Source: an uncultured Eubacteriales bacterium | GTDB taxonomy: Bacteria; Bacillota; Clostridia; Oscillospirales; Acutalibacteraceae | DNA length: 17,748 bases | Direction of reading: 5' to 3' | Assembly: GCA_900320925.1 (NCBI GenBank) | Contig: ONUD01000187.1 | Location: 1 to 17,748 of the forward strand | Shown: positions 1 through 6,970 of the stretch, in pieces | Layout of the letters: each line of letters opens with the position of its first letter | Numbering within the stretch: position 1 is the first letter of the stretch | The notes under the pieces: model-generated | The model's database searches: none | Told to the model about the DNA's origin: nothing | Seen by the model: only the letters and a program-made list of their open reading frames with translations | Translations under genes and position numbers: made by a program

Positions 1-3000
1 TCGCTGATGCCGGCATCACGGAAGCACTGGAAAATATCCTGCTCGTGGGCACCGTCAAACACAGGAGTCATAATCTTCCAGCCCAGTGCCTTGGCGGCAT
101 AGCCGAGATGTACCTCCAGCACCTGACCGATGTTCATACGGGACGGCACGCCCAGAGGATTCAGCACGATGTCCAGCGGTCTGCCATCGGGCAGGAATGG
201 CATATCCTCTTCCGGCAGCACACGGGATACGACACCCTTGTTGCCATGACGGCCTGCCATTTTGTCACCGACCTGAATCTTACGTTTTTGTGCGATGTAG
301 CAGCGTACCACCTTGTTGACACCCGGGGCAAGCTCATCGGCACTGTTCTCTTTTGTAAAGATTTTCACATCGACAATGATACCATACTCACCGTGCGGCA
401 CACGCAGAGAGGTATCACGCACTTCTCTTGATTTTTCGCCGAAGATGGCACGCAGCAGCCGTTCCTCGGCAGTCAGTTCGGTTTCCCCTTTTGGTGTGAC
501 CTTACCGACCAGAATATCGCCTGCATGAACCTCTGCACCGATATGTATGATACCGTGTTCGTCAAGGTCACGAAGCTGGTCATCACCGATATTGGGAATA
601 TCTCTGGTAATTTCTTCGGGGCCGAGCTTGGTGTCACGGGCTTCTGTTTCATACTCTTCGATGTGGATAGAGGTGTAAACATCGTCACGCACGATTTTTT
701 CATTCAGCAGGACGGCATCTTCATAGTTGTAGCCCTCCCATGTCATGAAGCCGATGAGGGCATTCTTGCCCAAACTGATTTCTCCGTTATGGGTGGCAGG
801 GCCGTCTGCCAGCACTTCGCCGGCTTCGACACGCTGACCGACATCGACAATCGGCACTTGGTTGATACAGGTACCCTGATTGGAGCGGGTAAATTTGGTG
901 ACACGGAATGTCTGTTTCCTGCCGGAATCGTACAGCACCCTGATTTCATCAGCACTGACGTATTCTATCACGCCTGCCTCTTCGGAGAGGATACAGACGC
1001 CGGAGTCTACACCGGCTTTATATTCCATACCGGTACCGACAATAGGCGATTCCGTCACCAGCAACGGCACAGCCTGTCGCTGCATGTTGGAACCCATCAA
1101 GGCACGGTTGGCATCATCGTTCTCCAAAAACGGAATCATGGCGGTGGCAACGGATACGACCATTTTCGGAGAAACGTCCATATAGTCTGCTTTGGAGGGC
1201 TCGACCTCCACAAATTCTTCACGGCATCTGCCGACGATTTTCTTATGCACGAACCTGCCGTTTTCATCAAGCGGTTCATTGGCCTGTGCAACAACATAGT
1301 TGTCCTCGACATCGGCGGTCATATATTCCACCTGATTGGTCACAATGCCGGTTTCCTTGTCAACCTTGCGGAACGGTGCTTCAATCAGACCGTATTCATT
1401 GATTTTGGCAAAGGTAGCCAGGTAGGAAATCAAACCGATATTCGGACCTTCCGGGGTTTCGATAGGACACATACGTCCGTAGTGGGTATAGTGTACGTCA
1501 CGCACCTCAAATCCTGCACGATCTCTGGAAAGACCGCCCGGACCGAGGGCAGAGAGTCTTCTTTTATGAGTCAGTTCCGCAAGGGGGTTGTTCTGATCCA
1601 TGAACTGGGAGAGCGGAGATGAGCCGAAAAATTCCTTGATAGCGGCCGTGACGGGACGGATATTAATCAGGGCATTCGGAGAAAGGTTGTTGATATCCTG
1701 TGCCTGGAGGGTCATTCTCTCACGGATGACTCTTTCCAGACGGGCAAAACCGATACGGAATTGGTTCTGGAGCAGCTCGCCCACGCAGCGGATACGTCTG
1801 TTGCCGAGATGGTCGATATCGTCAGTAGTACCGATACCGCAGGCAAGGGAGTTCATATAGTTAATGGTCGCAAAAATATCGTCAATAATGATATGCTTGG
1901 GAATGAGATCATCCTTGCGTTTTTTGAGTTCCTTTTTCAGTTCATCTTCATCCGTGCAGGAGTCGAGGATCTCACGCAGGACGGAAAAACGAACTTTTTC
2001 ATTGATGCCATATTCTTTGGCATCAATGGAGATGTATTGGGAAATGTCCACCATGCCGTTGGAAATCAGTTTCACGGGATTGCCGTTAGGAGCCTTGACG
2101 AATGCCACGGTCACGCCGGCATTTTCGATTTCCATGGCACGTTCCTTGGAAATAAACTCTCCCTCATCGGCAAGAATCTCTCCCGTAGAGGGGTCGGCAA
2201 TCGGTTCTGCCACCACCTGATTGGCAAGACGGTTGGCAATGCCGAGTTTTTTGTTATATTTATAGCGTCCGACCCTGGACATATCATATCTTCTGGGGTC
2301 GAAGAAAAGGTTATCCAGATGTGTTTGTGCACTTTCCACAGTAGGCGGTTCACTCGGACGGAGTTTTCTGTATACTTCTTTCAGTGCATCATCACGGTTA
2401 TCGGTAGAGTCCTTTTCGATGGTCGCAAGGATACGGTCATCGGCACCGAAGAAATCAATAATTTCCTGATCGCTTCCCAGCCCCAATGCACGGATAAACG
2501 TGGTAACAGGCAGTTTTCTGTTCTTGTCGATACGGACGTAGAACACATCATTGACATCATTCTCATATTCCAGCCAGGCACCTCTGTTAGGAATGACGGT
2601 GGCACTGAACAGCTCCTTGCCTGTTTTGTCGTGTTCCATCTTGTAGTAAACACCCGGAGAGCGAACCAACTGCGAAACAATGACACGTTCCGCACCGTTG
2701 ATGACAAAGGTACCGCTAGGGGTCATCAGCGGAAAGTCTCCCATGAATACTTCGGATTCCTTATGTTCCCCTGTTTCCCTGTTATAGAGTCTCGCAAGCA
2801 CCCTGAGCTGGGCAGAATAGGTCACATCTCTTTCTTTGCACTCTGCGATGGAATAATTAGGCTTATCGACATTCAGATGATAATCCACGAAGCTGAGAAC
2901 CAGATTTCCCGAATAATCGGTGATCCCCGAAACATCCTCAAAGACTTCCTTCAGACCCTGTTCGAGAAACCATTTGTAAGAATCCTTCTGGATCTCGATC

Positions 3001-3086
3001 AGGTTCGGCATAGGAATAATTTCATCCGTATGAGAGAAGCTCATTCTTTCGGTTTTACCGAGACGGACAGGTCTGGCGTTTACCAT
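1..3086 (-). CDS. rpoB: RNA polymerase beta subunit (3' end beyond window)
   Basis: This is the catalytic beta subunit of RNA polymerase. The reverse strand is open from the ATG at 3086 to the left edge, giving 1028 codons; the usual Bacillota length is about 1180-1250, so only the C-terminal part is missing. The start reads MVNARPVRLGKTERMSFSH and has GGAG seven bases upstream. The rifampicin region is recognisable (SQFMDQNNPLAELTHKRRLS), with D497, H507 and S512 at the positions equivalent to E. coli D516, H526 and S531, all of the sensitive type. Near residue 945 is GDKMAGRHGNKGVVS, part of the conserved active-centre region. The gene has its own promoter and a leader of about 160 bases, and hpf lies directly upstream rather than rplL. 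rpoC is expected to follow to the left but is not visible. Confidence 0.98.
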   Translation of the reverse strand, partial: MVNARPVRLGKTERMSFSHTDEIIPMPNLIEIQKDSYKWFLEQGLKEVFEDVSGITDYSGNLVLSFVDYHLNVDKPNYSIAECKERDVTYSAQLRVLARLYNRETGEHKESEVFMGDFPLMTPSGTFVINGAERVIVSQLVRSPGVYYKMEHDKTGKELFSATVIPNRGAWLEYENDVNDVFYVRIDKNRKLPVTTFIRALGLGSDQEIIDFFGADDRILATIEKDSTDNRDDALKEVYRKLRPSEPPTVESAQTHLDNLFFDPRRYDMSRVGRYKYNKKLGIANRLANQVVAEPIADPSTGEILADEGEFISKERAMEIENAGVTVAFVKAPNGNPVKLISNGMVDISQYISIDAKEYGINEKVRFSVLREILDSCTDEDELKKELKKRKDDLIPKHIIIDDIFATINYMNSLACGIGTTDDIDHLGNRRIRCVGELLQNQFRIGFARLERVIRERMTLQAQDINNLSPNALINIRPVTAAIKEFFGSSPLSQFMDQNNPLAELTHKRRLSALGPGGLSRDRAGFEVRDVHYTHYGRMCPIETPEGPNIGLISYLATFAKINEYGLIEAPFRKVDKETGIVTNQVEYMTADVEDNYVVAQANEPLDENGRFVHKKIVGRCREEFVEVEPSKADYMDVSPKMVVSVATAMIPFLENDDANRALMGSNMQRQAVPLLVTESPIVGTGMEYKAGVDSGVCILSEEAGVIEYVSADEIRVLYDSGRKQTFRVTKFTRSNQGTCINQVPIVDVGQRVEAGEVLADGPATHNGEISLGKNALIGFMTWEGYNYEDAVLLNEKIVRDDVYTSIHIEEYETEARDTKLGPEEITRDIPNIGDDQLRDLDEHGIIHIGAEVHAGDILVGKVTPKGETELTAEERLLRAIFGEKSREVRDTSLRVPHGEYGIIVDVKIFTKENSADELAPGVNKVVRCYIAQKRKIQVGDKMAGRHGNKGVVSRVLPEEDMPFLPDGRPLDIVLNPLGVPSRMNIGQVLEVHLGYAAKALGWKIMTPVFDGAHEQDIFQCFRDAGIS

Positions 3087-3252
3087 ACGATCACTCCATT
3101 CATAAAATTGGCATGATGCACTTGTTTGACTCCGAAAAAAATTCATAAAAAATCTCTTGATTTTTTCGTTGAATTATGTTAATATTCATGTGAGTTACAG
3201 TAGAGAATATGCTCAGAATGGGCATAAATTCCCTATAGTGCATATATAGATT

Positions 3253-3281
3253 ATCATACAGGAAAAACGGATTTTTGTCAA
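3253..3281 (-). promoter_or_regulatory. Vegetative promoter of rpoB
   Basis: On the minus strand TTGACA (3281-3276) is followed by exactly 17 bases and TATGAT (3258-3253), close to a perfect sigma-A promoter. Transcription should start near 3246, leaving a leader of about 160 bases before rpoB. The -35 box lies between the arms of a 13-bp inverted repeat. The start site is inferred from spacing. Confidence 0.85.
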
Positions 3282-3304
3282 GTATTTTTTAAAAAATCCG
3301 TTTT
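3264..3304. repeat. 13-bp perfect inverted repeat across the rpoB -35 box
   Basis: The arms are aaaacggattttt (3264-3276) and aaaaatccgtttt (3292-3304), separated by 15 bases that contain most of the -35 hexamer. One arm sits in the -35/-10 spacer. Read as RNA on the minus strand it would make an A/U-rich hairpin followed by a short U run, so it could be a backup terminator for transcripts coming from hpf; read as DNA it could be an operator. The sequence alone does not decide between these. Confidence 0.6.
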
Positions 3305-3364
3305 CTTTTTTATTTTGGCAGTTTGGAACGCCCGAAGCCGTGTGTAGAAATCTGTACAGTAAAA

Positions 3365-3391
3365 TCCCCGTGCCTGTCAAAAGCACGGGGA
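3365..3391 (-). terminator. Rho-independent terminator after hpf
   Basis: Nine pairs form between tccccgtgc (3365-3373) and gcacgggga (3383-3391), with a nine-base loop, nine bases after the hpf stop codon. The minus-strand tail is only a short TTTT run, so termination may be incomplete; the plus side also has a T run. Confidence 0.75.
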
Positions 3392-3399
3392 CATTTTTC

Positions 3400-3933
3400 T
3401 CAATATTCCGGTTCCAGCAGTCCGTAGGTATTGTTTTTTCTTTTATACACCACACTAAGACGGTCGTTGGCACTGTTGAGGAACATAAAGAATTCATGAC
3501 CTATCATGTTCATCTGGAGGATCGCCTCTTCCACGCTGAGGGGTTTGACGGTAAAGGATTTTGTTCTGACAACCGTATACTCATCCTCCACCATTTCCTC
3601 TGTATCGGGTTCTTCGGCAAAGTACTGTTCAATCGACTCTGCCCGGAGCTTTTTGGCAAGCTTGGTTTTGTTTTTGCGGATCTGTCCTCCGAGTATATCC
3701 ACAACGGCATCCAGTGCGTCATTCATTTCAAGAGCCGTACTTTCTGCACGGTAGGTCATACCGTTGTCACGGATGGTGACTTCCACGGTCTGACGGTTTT
3801 TTTCCACCGTCACGGTAACGGCGGCTTCTGCATCCTCGGAGTAGATTTTTTCAAACTTTCCGAGCTTTTTGTAGACACGTTCTTTGAAGTTATCTCTGAG
3901 ATTGACTTTTCTGCCTATAATGTTATATTTCAT
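3400..3933 (-). CDS. hpf: Ribosome hibernation promoting factor, long form
   Basis: Long-form HPF binds the small subunit in stationary phase and dimerises 70S ribosomes into inactive 100S particles. The 177-residue product starts MKYNIIGRKVNLRDNFKERV, the usual N-terminal HPF/RaiA fold, followed by a linker and the C-terminal dimerisation domain (VVRTKSFTVKPLSVEEAILQ, then the HEFFMFLN segment) typical of the long form in Bacillota. An upstream in-frame codon at 3960 is rejected because the ATG at 3933 has a clean GGAGG eight bases before it. An extended -10 promoter lies about 25 bases further up and a hairpin terminator follows, so it appears to be a single-gene transcript. Its place next to rpoB is an arrangement worth noting. 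Confidence 0.95.
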   Translation of the reverse strand: MKYNIIGRKVNLRDNFKERVYKKLGKFEKIYSEDAEAAVTVTVEKNRQTVEVTIRDNGMTYRAESTALEMNDALDAVVDILGGQIRKNKTKLAKKLRAESIEQYFAEEPDTEEMVEDEYTVVRTKSFTVKPLSVEEAILQMNMIGHEFFMFLNSANDRLSVVYKRKNNTYGLLEPEY

Positions 3934-3964
3934 AAGCGGAACCTCCTTCGTTTTAGTCAAGGAT

Positions 3965-3973
3965 ATTATAACA
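3965..3973 (-). promoter_or_regulatory. Extended -10 promoter of hpf
   Basis: The minus strand reads TGTTATAAT, that is TATAAT (3970-3965) preceded by a TGn extension (3973-3971). The -35 region is only T-rich. Transcription would start near 3958 and give a 25-base leader carrying the GGAGG site. Confidence 0.65.
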
Positions 3974-4044
3974 TATTCACCAAAAAAATAAAATAGTTTT
4001 TTGAAAAATTATGTAAAAATTTCAGCTCATAAATTTATACATTA

Positions 4045-5922
4045 TCACAAAGAGGGAATCAAGGCTTGCAGGGGAGAAAAGAAAGAATCGGCAAGCAGTT
4101 TGTCCAGTTTTGGGAACAGAGCCGAAACATCTTTCAGGGAATGCTTCAGCATATCGTTATTAGAAGAAAGCTCGTTCATTTCGGAATGGCTTTCGTAAGA
4201 ATATTCCATTTTGATTTTATTTTTCCCCTGTGTTTGTTCGGTCGAGAGGGAGATACTGACAGAATCACACTTTAAGACGCCATTCGTTTTGGTGGTCACA
4301 GGTTCCGCAGTAGCAGAGGCCTTGCGGGTTGTTTCGAGGGTATATTTCCCCGTAGAGTTATCACGGGTCATTACGTATTTCGCTTCGTTGTCGGGGGTGG
4401 TCATCATGAAAGTGTAGGTACTTTGGAGTGTTTCCTTTTGGCGGCTGATTTCGATGACAGAAAATTCATTTTTATTTGCTTCTGCAGAGGAGGATTGGTT
4501 CGGATCGGCAGGGGCGGAGGATTTCAGAGCATTGGTAGAAATGACGATTTTTTCAGTAGCAGAGGGGTCGATTCCGAAAAAGATACGTGTTTCAGATTTT
4601 TCGTCATTGATGGTGGCATTGATAATAGTCTGCACGAGGGAACTGTCGGACTTATTGACAAAGTTCTGTATCTGCATTTCAAAGGACGAGAGGTCTTTCA
4701 TCAGTTCTCCGCCGTCAGGATTGATTTTTTCTGCCAGCGACAGCAAAGAAGCCTGTACATCGCCGTTAAGGAATGCCTGTTCATTGATCCAGCCCGTGAT
4801 GTCACGGTAAATATCCTGAAAGACCTGTTTTCCCTTGATCGTGCGGACAATCAGGTAGACACTGACTTTTTCACTGCCCTCGACGCTGACCTGTTCGTCC
4901 TTGATTTCGATTTCGGAATTTTTGTCAATATCACTGCAAATCGTTTCAAACAGTTCTTTGAGCTTGGAAGTCTGTTCTTTGTCATCACTGTAGGCAGTGA
5001 TATAGTGATAAAGGTACTCGTACAGATCCATGAAGCAGTCATACTGTTCCTGTGTCAGCTTGTAGGCATTCCCCCCCTGCGGGCCTGCAAAGGAGGAAAC
5101 AGCATCGTTCCGCAGGTTCTCCAAAGGAATAAAATAATAAGAGCTGCCGGCGGTATCATTGTATTGGAGGAAGCACTTTTCGGTATTGGCATACAGTTCC
5201 ATACCGGCGGCATCCTTTTCCACACTGCAATAAAAGCGTTTGTTTTTCATATCAAAGGAGCAAACCTGTGAAGTCGTTTTGCCGTTCACGGTAACACTTG
5301 CCTTGGCAGTGCCGGACTTGTTTTCGGGGGAGAACATCCTGAGCAGTTCCTCACTTTCGATAAACTGCTTGGCACTCAGGGTGTAGGCATTAAAGACAAA
5401 TTCAGAAGTATGTTCTCTCATAAACTGTGTGGAAATCATGTAAATCAGGTACTGCACCCCAAAGAAAGTGACAATGGAGAGAATGATAAGAATGCTGATA
5501 ATCAAGAATGTTACACGCAGCTTGCTTTTTTTCTTTTTCGTTTCTTTCAGATTGGAAAATGCTGCCCCCGGCACAAAGCCATCACTGTCCACCTGCTTGG
5601 GGGAGGTCAGAATGGGAACATCATTCGGTTTGACATAACCGAGGGTAGCCTGAGAAGCATGATAGCCCTGTGTATTGAACGTCAGCATCTGCGGTTCAAA
5701 GGCTTCCTGGTCATCAAAGCTTTCCAAAGGCATATTGCCTAAATGCTCGGTAGGTCTGACAGCTTCCGCAACGGGGGCAGCTTCACTGATTTTCAGTTCC
5801 TGTTCCTCATCAATGAACTGCTCATCGCTGGTTTCCATCTGGACTTCGGGCAGTTCTTCCCCACAGTCCTCACAGTATTTGGCAAACGGGTTATTGTCCC
5901 TGCCGCACTTCGGGCATAACAT
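4045..5922 (-). CDS. Zinc-ribbon single-pass membrane protein, function unknown
   Basis: The 625-residue product starts MLCPKCGRDNNPFAKYCEDC, a CxxC-x12-CxxC zinc ribbon at residues 3-20. An acidic, low-complexity stretch follows to about residue 125, then a Lys-rich stop-transfer segment (TKKKKSKLR) and one strong membrane helix at about 136-163. The remaining 460 or so residues should lie outside the membrane; they are polar, rich in Ser, Lys and Asn, and have no domain I recognise. The layout (cytoplasmic ribbon, linker, helix, large outer domain) is common among zinc-ribbon membrane proteins of Bacillota with unproven roles. The open frame continues upstream to 6168 but that would run through the next gene's terminator and coding end; the ATG at 5922 has AAGGAG nine bases upstream. 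Its promoter overlaps the terminator of the gene at 6023. Confidence 0.88.
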   Translation of the reverse strand: MLCPKCGRDNNPFAKYCEDCGEELPEVQMETSDEQFIDEEQELKISEAAPVAEAVRPTEHLGNMPLESFDDQEAFEPQMLTFNTQGYHASQATLGYVKPNDVPILTSPKQVDSDGFVPGAAFSNLKETKKKKSKLRVTFLIISILIILSIVTFFGVQYLIYMISTQFMREHTSEFVFNAYTLSAKQFIESEELLRMFSPENKSGTAKASVTVNGKTTSQVCSFDMKNKRFYCSVEKDAAGMELYANTEKCFLQYNDTAGSSYYFIPLENLRNDAVSSFAGPQGGNAYKLTQEQYDCFMDLYEYLYHYITAYSDDKEQTSKLKELFETICSDIDKNSEIEIKDEQVSVEGSEKVSVYLIVRTIKGKQVFQDIYRDITGWINEQAFLNGDVQASLLSLAEKINPDGGELMKDLSSFEMQIQNFVNKSDSSLVQTIINATINDEKSETRIFFGIDPSATEKIVISTNALKSSAPADPNQSSSAEANKNEFSVIEISRQKETLQSTYTFMMTTPDNEAKYVMTRDNSTGKYTLETTRKASATAEPVTTKTNGVLKCDSVSISLSTEQTQGKNKIKMEYSYESHSEMNELSSNNDMLKHSLKDVSALFPKLDKLLADSFFSPLQALIPSL

Positions 5923-5965
5923 AGTTGATCGCTCCTTATGATTGCAATTGGATTTTCTCCTAAAA

Positions 5966-5994
5966 ATTATAACAACATCTCCGCAAAAAATCAA
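5966..5994 (-). promoter_or_regulatory. Promoter of the zinc-ribbon membrane protein gene, overlapping a terminator
   Basis: On the minus strand TTGATT (5994-5989) is separated by 17 bases from TATAAT (5971-5966), which also has a TGn extension. The -35 hexamer is part of the distal arm of the terminator hairpin of the upstream gene, so end and start signals share bases. Confidence 0.75.
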
Positions 5995-6020
5995 GAGTCC
6001 CCAAAGAGGGACTCTTGATT
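5985..6020 (-). terminator. Rho-independent terminator of the Cys-rich protein gene
   Basis: A 13-bp perfect stem is formed by aatcaagagtccc (5989-6001) and gggactcttgatt (6008-6020) with a six-base loop. On the minus strand it is followed by a run of T residues (5990-5985). It begins three bases after the stop codon of the gene ending at 6023. Confidence 0.92.
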
Positions 6021-6022
6021 GA

Positions 6023-6844
6023 CTATTGGTTATCACATTTGCGGTGTTTGTGTTCAATCGGCATATTGGACGGGAAAAATTCACTCGTCGGGAAGTCGAT
6101 ACTGCTGAACAGCTCGCAAGGATCCTCGGAACTGCTGACACACTCCTTGTGAGGGATGCAGAAGTCATAGGCAGGAATCAGCATTTGCACATTCCTCTCC
6201 AACTGGACAATGGTAAAGATACCGACCGATACCAATACCTGTTTTTCTGTCTCGTTGGAAGAAAACTCTCCGCCGTATCGTCTGATAATTGATTCGGGAA
6301 TACGGAACGGCGGCATCTGAGGAGGTGCTTTTCGGTCAACCAGCCTTGCCGAAAGCGGTATCGGCTCGGCAACCTGTACCACGGCTTTGGGGCAGTTGCG
6401 TGTGGGAGCGTTGACGGAATCGGGCATTTCGGGTGTGCAGTCGGAGGTGAAGATCTTGACATTGCCGTCACTGCCGAACAGCACCGCCCTCTTTGAAAAC
6501 ACCGCAAGTCCCTTGACCGGCATGGGCAGGGCATTCGGTGCCATAAATACATCCAGATTGACATCAAAATAAAACGTCATATCCACTGCATAAAAGCCTT
6601 TATGGAAAGGGACCGGCTGAAGACCTATGGACACATTGCACACGCTCACATCACTCAGCCGCACATTGGCCGCCTTGTCAATCATGCACTGTCCCGGCTT
6701 TGTCAGCAGGACAGGCATATCCTCCAGACAGTCCTTGTCCGAACAGGAATCATAGATGCGTGATGCATTGATGCATACGGCTTCCTTGATTTTATCGCTC
6801 GGATAGCAATCCTCACAGCCGCTGCATATCACATTTTCTGACAT
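6023..6844 (-). CDS. Cys-rich conserved-looking protein, function unknown
   Basis: The 273-residue product contains 14 cysteines, clustered at the N terminus (ICSGCEDCYPSDKIKEAVC, then a SRIYDSCSDKDCLED segment) and near the C terminus. There is no signal peptide and no membrane helix; the middle looks beta-rich with many Val and Pro. The composition suggests metal binding or disulfide cross-linking, and a spore-coat or other structural role would be a guess from composition only. I do not recognise a named family. The ATG at 6844 is chosen because AAGGAGG lies eight bases before it; an ATG at 6862 in the same frame has a weaker, more distant site and would add six residues. The gene stands alone, diverges from ligA and ends in a strong terminator. 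Confidence 0.85.
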   Translation of the reverse strand: MSENVICSGCEDCYPSDKIKEAVCINASRIYDSCSDKDCLEDMPVLLTKPGQCMIDKAANVRLSDVSVCNVSIGLQPVPFHKGFYAVDMTFYFDVNLDVFMAPNALPMPVKGLAVFSKRAVLFGSDGNVKIFTSDCTPEMPDSVNAPTRNCPKAVVQVAEPIPLSARLVDRKAPPQMPPFRIPESIIRRYGGEFSSNETEKQVLVSVGIFTIVQLERNVQMLIPAYDFCIPHKECVSSSEDPCELFSSIDFPTSEFFPSNMPIEHKHRKCDNQ

Positions 6845-6917
6845 GATGGTTTCCTCCTTCATAGTTCCTATACCTCCATTCTATTCATCTCTCTCTCAAA
6901 CGTGACTGACAAGACGG

Positions 6918-6946
6918 TTGATTTCACATGAAAAAAAGCGTATAAT
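6918..6946 (+). promoter_or_regulatory. Promoter of ligA-clc
   Basis: TTGATT (6918-6923), a 17-base spacer and a perfect TATAAT (6941-6946) point to ligA. The predicted start near 6953 leaves a leader of under 20 bases, too short for a riboswitch. Confidence 0.8.
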
Positions 6947-6970
6947 AACGAAGAAGAAAGGATGGTTAGT

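Larger units (their letters stand above)
3087..3399 (-). other. Intergenic region between hpf and rpoB: promoter plus long rpoB leader
   Basis: This 313-base stretch holds the hpf terminator hairpin, the rpoB promoter with its inverted repeat, and a leader of about 160 bases. Within the leader is an A/U-rich hairpin (arms 3147-3154 and 3159-3166, loop of four bases) followed by more U runs. There is also an open frame of 47 codons on the minus strand (ATG at 3243 to TGA at 3100) that begins about three bases after the predicted transcription start and ends 14 bases before the rpoB ATG. I see no recognisable protein family in it. No rplJ/rplL genes or L10-type leader are visible here. Confidence 0.55.

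Noticed and set aside
525..3116. Long open frames on the plus strand (525-1622 and 1761-3116)
   Set aside because: They lie opposite rpoB, whose protein is conserved over its whole visible length; the plus-strand translations are His/Phe/Ile-rich without any family and lack ribosome binding sites.
4423..5271. 282-codon plus-strand frame
   Set aside because: Antisense to the zinc-ribbon protein gene; low-complexity Phe/Val/Asp composition typical of a shadow.
6845..6970. Possible fluoride riboswitch before ligA-clc
   Set aside because: The predicted ligA leader is under 20 bases and nothing like the conserved riboswitch core is visible.
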